From Prauserella_A sp040645195 (GTDB taxonomy: Bacteria; Actinomycetota; Actinomycetes; Mycobacteriales; Pseudonocardiaceae): a stretch of 64,000 bases of DNA. The stretch is taken from positions 124,001 through 188,000 of the forward strand of contig NZ_JBEYXW010000001.1 in the NCBI RefSeq assembly GCF_040645195.1, read 5' to 3'. A program made the translations under genes and the position numbers. Shown here one piece after another: positions 8,506 through 19,785 of this stretch (position 1 is the stretch's first letter; each line of letters opens with the position of its first letter). The notes beneath the pieces are model-generated. The model saw nothing but the letters and a program-made list of their open reading frames with translations, was not told the origin of the DNA and did not search any database.

Positions 8506-8945
8506 TCCCCCCGCACCACGAGTTGGGCGTGTGTCGTGCAGACCGGTTCTCCGTCGACGCTGGTGATGTCGGCGCGAACGCTGAGAAAGTCGTTGCCCGC
8601 GCGGAGGAAGATGTCCTCGATGTGCGTGCTCAGCTGCAGCAGGTCACCTGCGTGTACGGGACGGTGGTGGGTGAACCGCTGGTCGCCGTGCACCATGCGG
8701 GAGTAGTCGAGGCCGAGTTCGGGGTCGGCGACGATCGCGTTGATCGAGGCCAGGTTGATGATCGTGAGGAACGTCGGCGGCGCGATCACGTCCGGGTAGC
8801 CAGCGGCCCGCGCGGCGGCCGGGTCCCGGTACAGCGCGCTGCCGTCGCCGATGGCGTCGGCGAACTCGGCGATCTTCTCCCGGCTCACCTCGTAGCTGCT
8901 GGTGGGTGGATAGGTACGGCCGATGAATGAGGGGTCCAGTGGCAC
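8502..8945 (-). CDS. hadA: (3R)-hydroxyacyl-ACP dehydratase subunit A (MaoC N-terminal domain)
   Basis: A 147-aa FAS1-type MaoC N-terminal domain, opening with GRTYPPTSSYEVSREKIAEFADAIG and containing VIAPPTFLTII and a QRFTHHRPVHAGD segment. It lacks the D-x4-H catalytic pair, as HadA does, and supplies the substrate-binding half of the HadAB dimer. Downstream hadB overlaps by 4 nt. A terminator separates it from rpmG upstream. Confidence 0.88.
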   Translation of the reverse strand: MPLDPSFIGRTYPPTSSYEVSREKIAEFADAIGDGSALYRDPAAARAAGYPDVIAPPTFLTIINLASINAIVADPELGLDYSRMVHGDQRFTHHRPVHAGDLLQLSTHIEDIFLRAGNDFLSVRADITSVDGEPVCTTHAQLVVRGE

Positions 8946-8977
8946 TACAGCAGGTTACCGGTCATCCGGGCACGAAA

Positions 8978-9006
8978 AAGCCGCCCCCGGCGAGCGGGGG
9001 CGGCTT
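8978..9006 (-). terminator. Intrinsic terminator after rpmG
   Basis: A 12-bp perfect stem (8978-8989 with 8995-9006) followed on the minus strand by a T-run. It separates rpmG from hadA. Confidence 0.85.
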
Positions 9007-9024
9007 CCGTAAACGAGCGTTGGC

Positions 9025-9189
9025 TCAGCGGGTTTCCTTGTGCGTCCGGTGAGCACCACAGTTCGGGCAGAACTTCTTCATCTCCAGACGATCCGGGTCG
9101 TTACGCCGGTTCTTCCTGGTGATGTAGTTACGGTGCTTGCACTCCTCGCACGCCAGCGTGATCTTCGGTCGCACGTCGGTGGCAGCCAC
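9025..9189 (-). CDS. rpmG: 50S ribosomal protein L33
   Basis: A 54-aa large-subunit protein starting at GTG 9189 (MAATDVRPKITLACEEC), with AGAAGGAGCC upstream. It has both zinc-ribbon Cys pairs (CEEC and CPNC), so it is the zinc-binding C+ form. HRNYITRKNRRN is the usual L33 core. It sits next to tRNA-Met, as in mycobacteria (metT-rpmG2). Confidence 0.95.
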   Translation of the reverse strand: MAATDVRPKITLACEECKHRNYITRKNRRNDPDRLEMKKFCPNCGAHRTHKETR

Positions 9190-9338
9190 ATCGGCTCCTT
9201 CTAGCTACTCGGTACCCCACCGTTCGGGGGGTCCGGGGGGCCAGGGCCCCTCCGGGCGGGGTTTGGGGGTCGCACCCCCAAGGTAATCACGGAGCGAGGT
9301 GGTTTGCGCTCTCCGCAGACACAACCCGCTCACTCGCG

Positions 9339-9411
9339 TAGCGGTGGCCGGACTTGAACCGGCGACACAGCGATTATGAGCCGCTTGCTCTGCCAACTGA
9401 GCTACACCGCC
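9339..9411 (-). tRNA. metT: tRNA-Met (CAT, elongator)
   Basis: A 73-nt cloverleaf with D-arm GCTCAGTTGGCAGAGC, anticodon loop CTCATAA and T-arm GGTTCAAGTCC. The anticodon stem lacks the three consecutive G-C pairs of initiators, so this is an elongator. The acceptor begins with a G-U pair. Confidence 0.9.
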
Positions 9412-9463
9412 CCACACGGCCAGGGCCGCGATGCCAGTTTACGCATCACAGCCCAGACCACCG

Positions 9464-9536
9464 AGCCCCTTTACGGAATCGAACCGTAGACCTTCTCCTT
9501 ACCATGGAGACGCTCTGCCGACTGAGCTAAAGGGGC
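9464..9536 (-). tRNA. thrT: tRNA-Thr (GGT)
   Basis: A 73-nt cloverleaf. Acceptor GCCCCTT pairs with AAGGGGC, the anticodon loop is ATGGTAA with anticodon GGT, and the T-loop is GTTCGATTC. It is 52 bp upstream of tRNA-Met on the same strand. Confidence 0.93.
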
Positions 9537-9611
9537 GTGCTCAACGAGCCTCGAAAAGATTACCTGAGCCGCGCGGACACCCCGCAACCGGGGGCCCGTT
9601 CCTGCGAACCC

Positions 9612-12248
9612 TCAGGTCAACAAGGTCAGCACCGTCTCGGACTGATGTCCGAGCGAGCGTGCGGTGCGCGCCTGCAGCCACGCTTCGAGCCGTTCCTCCG
9701 ACAGCGGTCGCGAGATCAGGTAGCCCTGCGCCACATCGCAGCCCATCGCCTCGAGCTGGTCGCGGGCGACGTCCTCCTCGACACCCTCGGCCACCACCGT
9801 GAGCCCCAGCGAGTGGCCGAGCTCGACGATCGAACGGACGACGGCGAGGTCGCCGAGATCAGTACCCATGCCGAGCACGAAACTCTTGTCGATCTTGACC
9901 TGGTCGACGGGCAGCTGGCGCAGGTAGGCCAGCGAGGAGTAGCCGGTGCCGAAGTCGTCCACCGCGAGCACGATGCCGAGCCCGTGCAGCTCGCGCAGGA
10001 TCGGCAGCGCCCGCTGCGGATCGGCCATCACACCCGACTCGGTCAGTTCGAACGTCAGCAGCTCGGCCGGCACCCCGAAATGGTCGAGCGCGGCTGACAC
10101 CTTGGCCGGGAAGTCCTCGTCCGCAAGGTTGCGCACGGAGAGGTTGACCGCGACCGAGATCCGCAGGCCCTCGTCCAGCCAGCGGCGAACCCGCAGCAGG
10201 GCTTTGTCGAGCACGAACGACGTCAGCGCGCCAACGAGGCCCGCGGCCTCGACGGCGGGCACGAACTCGTCGGGATCCACCCTGCCGAACTCCGGATGCT
10301 GCCAGCGCACCAGCGCCTCGACCCCTAGCACCTGCCTGCCGGGCAGCGACACCTTCGGCTGGTAGTGCACGCTGACCTGACCGTCCTCCAGCGCCTGCCG
10401 GAACTGGGTGACCATCTGGAAGCGGCGCAGGAAGATCTGGCCCATGCTGGGCACGTAGCCCCGCACCTCCTCGCCGCTGCGCGTTGCGCGCACGGCCATG
10501 TCGGCGCGTTGCAGCAGAGTGTCCACATCGGTCCCGCGGCCGTTCTCCTCGACGCCGGCGGTGGCGTAGCCCACGACGGCGTTGGCCTCGACCGTGAGCC
10601 GGTCGACGGGGTACGGCAGGGACAGCTGGGTCCGCAACCGCTCGGCGATCTCCTGCGCCTGCGCGGGCGTGTAGTCCACCAGCAACGCGGCGAAGGAGCC
10701 GCCTTCCAACCGGGCCAGCGGCACGTCCTGCCCGAGCACGTCCCGGATCCGCCTGCCTGCGGCCATCACCATCCGGTCGGCCCATGCGTAGCCGAGTGCA
10801 TCGCTGACCGTGGAGAAGACGTCGAGATCGATCCGCAGAACCACCGATTCCGCGCGCTCGCGCAGCGGCTCGCCTGCCACCCCACGGAAGCCGGGCCGGT
10901 TCAGCAGCCCGGTCAGCGGATCGTGGTAGGCGTCGTGGCGCAGCGTGGCGAGCAGCCTGCGATTGTCCAAAGCGGTCGCCAGATGGCTGGCCATCGTGCC
11001 GAGCAGCTGGACGTCGTACTTGCCGAAGCCGCGCCACCGCGAGAGCCGGTCGTGTGCCTCGACCACACCGAGCAGCTGGTTGGCACTGCGCAGCGGGACG
11101 ACGAGCGACTCCTGCGCACCGCGGTCGAGTAACGCGGACCGCACTTCAGGATTCGCCTCGGTGATACGGAAGTGGCGGACGTGCGCTCCGGGCAGCCGCA
11201 GCAGCGGATCATCCGGCCGGACCGAACCAGTGGACAGCAGCTCACCGGCGACGACCGGGCGCATGGGCTCATCCGGTTCGAGCCGCAGGCGCAGCACGAC
11301 CCTGGCGGCGGCGAGCTGATCCTTGATGCGCTCGGCGATCGTGGACCATTCGCTGAAGTCCGTGTCCGCGCCGATCTCGTCGTCGCGGCTGGCAGGCCGC
11401 GCCGCGGCCTGCTGACCGGAGCGCGCCACCATCAGACTGACGTCGGAGAGCGCTTCCATGTCGCGCTGCTCGCGCAGCAGGTCCGAGTAGGCCCAGTACA
11501 GTGCTGCCAGGCCGAGGCTGACCGCGAGCACGATCGGCCATGCCTCTGGCGTCTTGGAGATGACGAGGTAGCCGGTGAGGCCAACCGACGCGTTGACGAA
11601 GCCGACCACCAGGATGCGGCCGGCCAGCCGCAGCACGGTTCCCACGCGCATCCGCCGCCGCAGAACCCGCACGGCGGCCATGGCGAGCAGCGTGCTGGCC
11701 AGTGGTGCGGTCAACGTGCCCGCGAGTGCCGCGAGCCACGGCATGCCCTCGGCGCCGAGCGCCTGCTTGACCACCCCTGCGACGGCGAACGCACTGGTGA
11801 CCTCAATGAGGAAGGCACCGGCGTTGTAGAGGACCCGGCCGGTGACCTTGCGCGCGACCAGGGTCGTGACCCCGGCGGCGACGTGCGCGCCGAGGACGAC
11901 TTCGAACGGCGCCACGAAGAAACCGATGACGAGCGGGACCTCGGTGAACGAAATGGTCTAGGAGATTCCGCTGCGCACGTCGACGTTGACACCGAGCTGT
12001 TCAGCACCGAGGAAGGCGATCGCGAGCAGTGGTCCGATCCACCAGAGATGGATCGAACCTTCGAACGGCAGCCAGGCAGACACCGCGGCGACGGCGAGCA
12101 GACCGACGGTGAGCACAGCGAACGTATAGAGGCGGAACCGGCTCTCATCGGCACGTGCTTCGGAGGTGGTTGAACCAGGCTGGGGGGAGGTTGGTACTTC
12201 GGCTGCAGCCGCACTGGAACCGACGGATTCGTCGTGTGCGTCCGGCAT
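9612..12248 (-). pseudogene. c-di-GMP phosphodiesterase (GAF-GGDEF-EAL), interrupted by an amber codon
   Basis: The full frame would give about 878 aa: an N-terminal membrane region with several helices, a GAF-like domain, a GGDEF domain and a C-terminal EAL domain. The frame opens at ATG 12248 after a GGAAGGGAGG site but meets TAG at 11958-11960 after 96 codons. The reading frame then continues without any shift to 9612. The stop falls inside a conserved-looking membrane segment (VRSGIS-stop-TISFTEVPLVIG) where Trp (TGG) would fit. The GGDEF signature is degenerate (EGGSFAALL). The EAL domain looks active, with EALVRWQHP, NLSVRNL, ELTES, DDFGTGYSSL, KIDKSFV and AEGVE. A shorter protein starting at ATG 11915 is conceivable. 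Confidence 0.8.
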
Positions 12249-12487
12249 GCAGCCTCCCTTCCGTCACGCCTGCCACGCGGCACCCCGGCCGCGAACGAGG
12301 CATTACTGTACCCCGGAGGGCGTATCAAGGCCCCGATCTGAACACCATCGGATCACCTCAGGGTTAACGCCTCACCAACGTGGGGATACACGAGCGTCGA
12401 CGAGGGTGACTTCGCCGTGGTTGTCGTTGCCGCCCGTAATCGCATCCCGAGTGACATACCTCATACCACGTCCGCTTGGATATCGCT

Positions 12488-13414
12488 ATGGACATCGACG
12501 TCATCGTCGCCGAGCACACGAAACGGCTCGCCGCCGCGGACGCACTGTTGCCTAAACCACAGTCGTGGGCCCCCGGCGAGGGCACCCGACTGAGTGCTCG
12601 CGACGGTGTCGCGCTCGCCACTCGGTCGCGGATCGCGGCTGGCGCGCGGGAGGCACTGTGGCGGCCGCTGACGGAGTACCAGCTCGACGTTCGGCTCGCG
12701 GGTGCCGACCCCGGGGTCCCACTCGGCGCGCTGCTGGCCGAGTGGGAGGAGCTGCTCTCCGAGGCAGCAGACGAACCCGACAGCGCCGCGGCGGTCACCA
12801 GGCCGAGCCGTGACACTGTCGGCTGCGCCGAACTGCTGCGGCACGGTTTCTCCCCGACGAGGGTGCTCGCGGTGCGCCCCGCCGACCGGCTCGGCAGCGG
12901 TCCGCCCGCGGTACCCGGCGTCCGGATCCGCCGTGCCGAACCCGCCGACCTCAACACCCTCGTCCGCCTGCGCCTCGAACTACGCCGCTACGACGCCCAG
13001 TTCGCCGTCGTCACCCTGCGCCCCGGCGAGGAACGAGTGCTCACCGACGCCACGCGGGAGCTGATCGGCACCGTGAGCTCCGGCGTCCCCGCGCTGTGGA
13101 TCGCCGAGTTGTACGGCAAACCGCTGGGCTTCGTCCACGTGCAGCTGCCGCCCCGGTCCGACTGGGCAGGCGAGTACGTCGCCGCCGAGCGCGTCGGCTA
13201 CCTCGCCGTGCTGCACGTCGCCGAGGAGGCACGCAGCACCGGTGTAGGCACCGCACTCGCCGGGCACGCGCACCAGCTCTTCGACGAGGAGGGCATCGAG
13301 GCGGTGCTGCTGCACCACGCGCTGGCCAACCCACGCTCGACACCGTTCTGGTACGCGCAGGGCTACCGCCCGCTGTGGACGACCTGGTACCGGCATCCAG
13401 CAGCACGGGGTTGA
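12488..13414 (+). CDS. GNAT-family N-acetyltransferase
   Basis: A 308-aa protein whose C-terminal half (from about residue 145, VRIRRAEPADLNTLVRLRLE) is a GNAT acetyltransferase. It has the acetyl-CoA loop region EEARSTGVGTALAGHAHQL and the terminal NPRSTPFWYAQGYRP strand. The N-terminal half is a divergent, possibly degenerate GNAT-like domain. The acceptor substrate cannot be told. The ATG at 12488 is chosen; a TTG four codons upstream is possible. It diverges from the EAL gene across a 239-bp gap. Confidence 0.8.
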   Translation: MDIDVIVAEHTKRLAAADALLPKPQSWAPGEGTRLSARDGVALATRSRIAAGAREALWRPLTEYQLDVRLAGADPGVPLGALLAEWEELLSEAADEPDSAAAVTRPSRDTVGCAELLRHGFSPTRVLAVRPADRLGSGPPAVPGVRIRRAEPADLNTLVRLRLELRRYDAQFAVVTLRPGEERVLTDATRELIGTVSSGVPALWIAELYGKPLGFVHVQLPPRSDWAGEYVAAERVGYLAVLHVAEEARSTGVGTALAGHAHQLFDEEGIEAVLLHHALANPRSTPFWYAQGYRPLWTTWYRHPAARG

Positions 13415-13460
13415 TCGCTCGCGGCGAACGCGACATGGGAATGCGCACCCGCTCCACAAA

Positions 13461-13481
13461 GTTGAGTCAGGTGTACTCAAG
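13461..13481 (+). promoter_or_regulatory. HAIR element (HspR operator) upstream of lon
   Basis: GTTGAGT-N7-ACTCAAG matches the HspR-associated inverted repeat CTTGAGT-N7-ACTCAAG at 13 of 14 fixed positions. It ends 17 bp before the lon ATG, so HspR binding would block transcription. In Streptomyces, HspR represses the dnaK operon, clpB and lon through this element. Confidence 0.88.
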
Positions 13482-13498
13482 AGAACGGGAGCGTATCG

Positions 13499-15895
<2,397 letters not shown>

Positions 15896-15901
15896 GTGGC
15901 C

Positions 15902-16005
15902 CCCCAAGGCCACCTTGGTTGCGCCCACCCGTCTCCCACCACCACCCAAACGGAGACGCTTCGCGCCACAGTGTTCGATTCCACGCAACCAAGGTGGCCT
16001 TGGGG
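15902..16005. repeat. 22-bp inverted repeat pair between lon and dedA
   Basis: 15902-15923 and 15984-16005 are perfect inverted copies. Each copy is itself a small palindrome (CCAAGG-CCA-CCTTGG core). They sit between convergent stop codons, so a long hairpin may end both transcripts. A similar arm occurs in the terminator at 6596. Confidence 0.8.
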
Positions 16006-16026
16006 ATCGTTTTCACTACCGTTTCA

Positions 16027-16677
16027 TCACTGCTTGGCGGGGGTTCGGTTGCGGAGACGGTTGACCACGAAAAGGGTCACGGCGACGGCGGCGAGTGCGA
16101 TCACGACGATCTGGAAGATGCCGGCGTATTCCTCCACGATGTGCCAGTTGGCGCCCAGCGCGTAACCGGCCACCACGAACGCGGTGTTCCACAGCAAGCT
16201 GCCCAGCGTGGTCAGTACCACGAACTTCGCCAGCGGCATCCGCTCGATACCCGCCGGCAGGGAGATGACGCTGCGGACCAGCGGAACCATGCGGCCGAAG
16301 AAGACCGCCTTGGTGCCGTGCCTGGCGAACCACTCCTCGGCACGGTCGAAGTCCTCGGCCTTCAGCAGCGGCAGTTTGATCATCAACGCGCGGGTCCGCT
16401 CACGGCCGAGCAGACGGCCGAAGAAGTAGACGATGATCGCGCCGAACACGGACCCGGCCGTGGTCCAGAGCAGTGCCTCGAGGAGCGAGAACGTTCCGCT
16501 GGCAGCGCTGAAACCCGCCAGCGGCAGTACCAGCTCGCTGGGGATCGGCGGGAACAAGTTGTCCAGACCGACGATGATGGCGGCACCTGGTCCGCCGAGT
16601 GCGTCCATGATGTCGACGGCCCACCCTGCGAGTCCCCCGAGCTCCTCGCCCGTGCCCTGGGCCAGCTGAACGTTCAT
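16027..16677 (-). CDS. DedA/SNARE-associated family membrane protein
   Basis: A 216-aa integral membrane protein of the DedA superfamily, some members of which flip undecaprenyl phosphate or phospholipids. The start is ATG 16677 (MNVQLAQ), with an AAAGGGAG site. Conserved family features are PPIPSELVLPLAGF, the GRLLGRER region, and FFGRMVPLVRSVISLPAGIERMP, which carries the catalytic-like Arg residues. Four to five membrane helices are visible. It is transcribed alone, convergent with lon. Confidence 0.9.
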   Translation of the reverse strand: MNVQLAQGTGEELGGLAGWAVDIMDALGGPGAAIIVGLDNLFPPIPSELVLPLAGFSAASGTFSLLEALLWTTAGSVFGAIIVYFFGRLLGRERTRALMIKLPLLKAEDFDRAEEWFARHGTKAVFFGRMVPLVRSVISLPAGIERMPLAKFVVLTTLGSLLWNTAFVVAGYALGANWHIVEEYAGIFQIVVIALAAVAVTLFVVNRLRNRTPAKQ

Positions 16678-16834
16678 GAACTCCCTTTCACAGTCGGCAC
16701 GCAATCTCCCCCGACGCTACGGATGCCGCGCGGGCGGCGCCATGAAGTGCAGCGCTCGATCCGACTGGTGGACACCACAGTCCGACACTGTGGAAATCCT
16801 CAATAGCAGCGAGTGGTCAGCCGTTTAGCCTCGT

Positions 16835-17977
16835 GTGGTGTCTGGTCCTACTTCGGCATTCGTTCGCAAGGGGTTGCGCACGACCGCAGGCCTGGCCATC
16901 GGCGGGCTCCTGGCGTTCGCCGAGCTGGCCTACGTCGTGCTCGCCGTCCCGGTACTTGTGGTGCCCGCCGCCCGGCCACACGTGTTCGCGGGCGCGCGCA
17001 GGCTCGCCGAGGTGGAACGCCTGCGCCTCGCGCGGCACCTGCGTAGTGAGAACTCGGCCGACTACAGCGGACGGCGCGCACTGGAGTACCTCGCCATCCG
17101 CTGCATCGTCGGCGGGCTCGGCGCGGGGATCTTCCTGCTGATCGCGGGGGGCGGGCTGTCGGCACTGGTCATGGCCGGTCAGGTGTTCACGGGTACCCCG
17201 ATCGGCACGGACCACGACTGGTACGACGTCCCCGCGGTGCTCCTCTTCGGAATCCTGCTCGTGTTCCTTGCAGTGCAAGGGCTCATCGGCGTCGCCGCAC
17301 TGGAACGCAGGCTCGCGCACGGCTTCCTCGGACCGAGCGAGCAGGACCTGTTGCGGCGCAGGGTGTCCCAGCTCGCCACCAGCCGCGCCGAGGTGATCGA
17401 GGCGGTCAACGACGAACGCAGGCGCATCGAACGGGACCTGCACGACGGCGGCCAGCAGCGGCTCGTCGCGCTGGGGATGGTGCTGGGCAGAGCATTGCGC
17501 AGCAGGGATGCGGAGCACGCCGCCGAGCTGTTGCGCCAGGCACACGCCGAGTCGCAGGAGGCGCTGCGGGAGCTGCGCGAGGTCGCCTGGCGGGTGTACC
17601 CGATCGCGCTGGATTCCGGTGGACTTGATGTCGCGCTGGAGTCGCTGGCCGAGCGGTCGAGCCTGCCGGTGGAGCTGGAGTACACACTCGCCGGACGACC
17701 GGACCCGGCGACCGAGACCGTCGCCTACTTCGTGGCCTCGGAGGCGATGACGAACGCGATCAAGCACGCAGGCGCTACCCGGATCCGGATCAGCGTCCGC
17801 GGCGATGTCACGATGATTACCGTGCGAATCACCGACGACGGCGCAGGCGGCGCGCAGGCGACGGGTGGCGGGTTGTCCGGCCTCGCCCGCCGGGTCGCCG
17901 CGGCCGACGGTGTGTTCACTGTGGACAGCCCGGTCGGCGGACCGACCGTGATCACAGCCGAGCTGCCATGCGCCTGA
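16835..17977 (+). CDS. Two-component sensor histidine kinase (NarL/DesK type)
   Basis: A 380-aa kinase. Hydrophobic segments near residues 17-45, 92-115 and 135-152 form a putative sensor domain. The HisKA_3 dimerisation box ERRRIERDLHDGGQQRL follows, with the phosphoacceptor His at about 203, and then a HATPase domain containing the N-box SEAMTNAIKHAG and the G-box DDGAGGAQATGGGLSGLARRV. GTG 16835 or GTG 16838 is the start; a TAGCCT -10-like hexamer 6 nt before 16838 suggests a leaderless mRNA. It overlaps its response regulator by 10 nt. The signal is unknown. Confidence 0.9.
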   Translation: MVSGPTSAFVRKGLRTTAGLAIGGLLAFAELAYVVLAVPVLVVPAARPHVFAGARRLAEVERLRLARHLRSENSADYSGRRALEYLAIRCIVGGLGAGIFLLIAGGGLSALVMAGQVFTGTPIGTDHDWYDVPAVLLFGILLVFLAVQGLIGVAALERRLAHGFLGPSEQDLLRRRVSQLATSRAEVIEAVNDERRRIERDLHDGGQQRLVALGMVLGRALRSRDAEHAAELLRQAHAESQEALRELREVAWRVYPIALDSGGLDVALESLAERSSLPVELEYTLAGRPDPATETVAYFVASEAMTNAIKHAGATRIRISVRGDVTMITVRITDDGAGGAQATGGGLSGLARRVAAADGVFTVDSPVGGPTVITAELPCA

Positions 17978-18612
17978 TACTGGCCGAGGACTCGATCCTG
18001 CTGCGGGAAGGGCTGGTGCGTCTGCTCGCCGAGGAGGGCCACGAGGTGGTGGCGGCCGTGGGCGACGGCACCACGCTCGTCGAGGAGACCGGGCGGCACC
18101 GGCCGGACGTGGTGGTCACCGACGTCCGCATGCCCCCGACGCACAGCGACGAGGGGCTGCGCGCGGCGCTGGAGATCCGCAAACGCTGGCCGGAGGTCGG
18201 GGTCCTGGTGCTGTCGCAGTACGTCGAGAAGCGCTACGCCACCGAGCTGATCACCGACGACGCGGGCCGGGTGGGCTACCTGCTCAAGGATCGGGTCGCG
18301 CAGGTCGGCGAGTTCCTCGACGCGCTGGAGCGGGTCGCCGCCGGTGGCGCGGCCTTCGATCCGGATGTGGTGCGCCGCCTGCTCGCGCGCACCACCCACG
18401 TCGATCCGCTGACCCGCCTCACCGCGCGGGAGCGGGAGGTGCTCGAGAAGATGGCGCAGGGGCACACGAACGCCGGTATCGCCGCACAGCTCTTCGTCTC
18501 GCAGAGCGCGGTGGAAAAGCACGTGAACGCGATCTTCGACAAGCTGGATCTGGTGCAGACGGCGGGTTTCAGCCGCCGGGTGCTCGCGGTGCTGCGCTTC
18601 CTCGGCTCCTGA
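17968..18612 (+). CDS. NarL/LuxR-type response regulator
   Basis: A 214-aa regulator. Its receiver domain has the acidic pair E7/D8, phosphoacceptor D52 (VVVTDVRMPP) and the conserved Lys in GYLLKDR. A C-terminal LuxR helix-turn-helix follows: LTAREREVLEKMAQGHTNAGI and AVEKHVNAIFDKL. It is co-transcribed with the kinase just upstream and is the last gene before the oxygenase operon. Confidence 0.93.
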   Translation: MRLILAEDSILLREGLVRLLAEEGHEVVAAVGDGTTLVEETGRHRPDVVVTDVRMPPTHSDEGLRAALEIRKRWPEVGVLVLSQYVEKRYATELITDDAGRVGYLLKDRVAQVGEFLDALERVAAGGAAFDPDVVRRLLARTTHVDPLTRLTAREREVLEKMAQGHTNAGIAAQLFVSQSAVEKHVNAIFDKLDLVQTAGFSRRVLAVLRFLGS

Positions 18613-18629
18613 GGCGAAGCCACAAAGTC

Positions 18630-18644
18630 TTTCAGTGGGTGAAA
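18630..18644. promoter_or_regulatory. Candidate IclR-type operator upstream of the Rieske oxygenase operon
   Basis: The inverted repeat TTTCA-N5-TGAAA is perfect and lies in the 108-bp gap before the oxygenase gene. IclR-family regulators often bind short A/T-ended palindromes like this, and the operon ends in an iclR-type gene. The assignment rests on position and symmetry only. Confidence 0.45.
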
Positions 18645-18720
18645 ACCGGCGTGGTCACCGACCCGTGGCTGCCCGCACAGTAAGGGCACCTCCCGCCAGT
18701 CACGCCAAGGAGCGACGTCA

Positions 18721-19785
18721 ATGACGACCTTTGCCCGTAACCAGTGGTACGTGGCCGCCTACAGCCGCGAGATCGGTCGTGAGCTGTTCCCCAGAACGAT
18801 CCTCGGCGAGCCGATCGTCTTCTACCGCACCGAAGCCGGTGCCGCCGTCGCGCTCGCCGATCGCTGCGTGCATCGCCGCTACCCGCTGTCGGAGAGCCGC
18901 CTCGACGGCGACAAGATCGTGTGCGGCTACCACGGGTTCACCTACGACCAGGGCGGCTCGTGTGTGTTCGTGCCCGGCCAGACCCGCATCCCACGCACCG
19001 CGCGCGTGCCGAGCTACCCGCTGGTCGAGCAGGACTCGTTCGTCTGGGTGTGGATCGGTGACCAGGACAAGGCCGATCCCACGCTGATCCCCCGCGCGCC
19101 GTGGCTGGCCGACCCCGCATACACGACGGTGTCCGGGATGGAGCCGTTGCGAGCCCGCTACGAGCTGCTCGTGGACAACCTGATGGACCTCTCCCACGAG
19201 ACGTACCTGCACGGCGGGTACATCGGCACCCCGGAGGTGGCGAACACGCCGATCACCACCGAGGTCGACGAGGAGAAGGAGATCATCTACGTCAGTCGGC
19301 ACATGGCCGATGCGGAATGCCCGTCGTTCTACGCCAAGTCGACCGGCATCGAGGGCCGCATCACGCGCTGGCAGGACATCGAGTACCACCCGCCGTGTTT
19401 GTACCTGCTGCACAGCCGGATCGCGCCGGTCGGGATGCTGCCGAACGAGGACGGTACCGACCCGTACGGTTTCCACGTCGAGGTGGTGTACGCGATCACG
19501 CCGGAGACCGAGCACAGCACACACGACTTCTGGGCGGTGGCCCGTGACTTCGCGCTGGACGACGAGGGAGTGTCGGCCTTCCTGGCCGAGAGTAACCGCA
19601 CCGTCGTGCTGCAGGACGTCCGTGCGCTGGACATCCTGGAGCAGGTCATCCAGTCCGAGCCCGAGGGCTACCAGGAGCTGAGCATCAACATCGACACCGG
19701 CGGGCTGGCCGCGCGCCGGTTCCTCAAGCGGATGATCGAGCGGGGCCTGCAGGGAGCCGAGCAGGCCGCCGCGGTGCGGCGATGA
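18721..19785 (+). CDS. Rieske-type aromatic oxygenase / O-demethylase, VanA-like
   Basis: A 354-aa terminal oxygenase. The N-terminal Rieske [2Fe-2S] ligands are C49-x-H51 and C68-x2-H71. The mononuclear iron site follows in VDNLMDLSHETYLHGG. It resembles vanillate O-demethylase oxygenase subunits, which hydroxylate a methoxy group to release formaldehyde. The substrate is inferred from similarity only and other methoxy- or carboxy-aromatics are possible. It is the first gene of a four-gene operon with a small protein, the reductase and an IclR regulator. ATG 18721 follows an AAGGAGCGACGTCA site. Confidence 0.85.
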   Translation: MTTFARNQWYVAAYSREIGRELFPRTILGEPIVFYRTEAGAAVALADRCVHRRYPLSESRLDGDKIVCGYHGFTYDQGGSCVFVPGQTRIPRTARVPSYPLVEQDSFVWVWIGDQDKADPTLIPRAPWLADPAYTTVSGMEPLRARYELLVDNLMDLSHETYLHGGYIGTPEVANTPITTEVDEEKEIIYVSRHMADAECPSFYAKSTGIEGRITRWQDIEYHPPCLYLLHSRIAPVGMLPNEDGTDPYGFHVEVVYAITPETEHSTHDFWAVARDFALDDEGVSAFLAESNRTVVLQDVRALDILEQVIQSEPEGYQELSINIDTGGLAARRFLKRMIERGLQGAEQAAAVRR

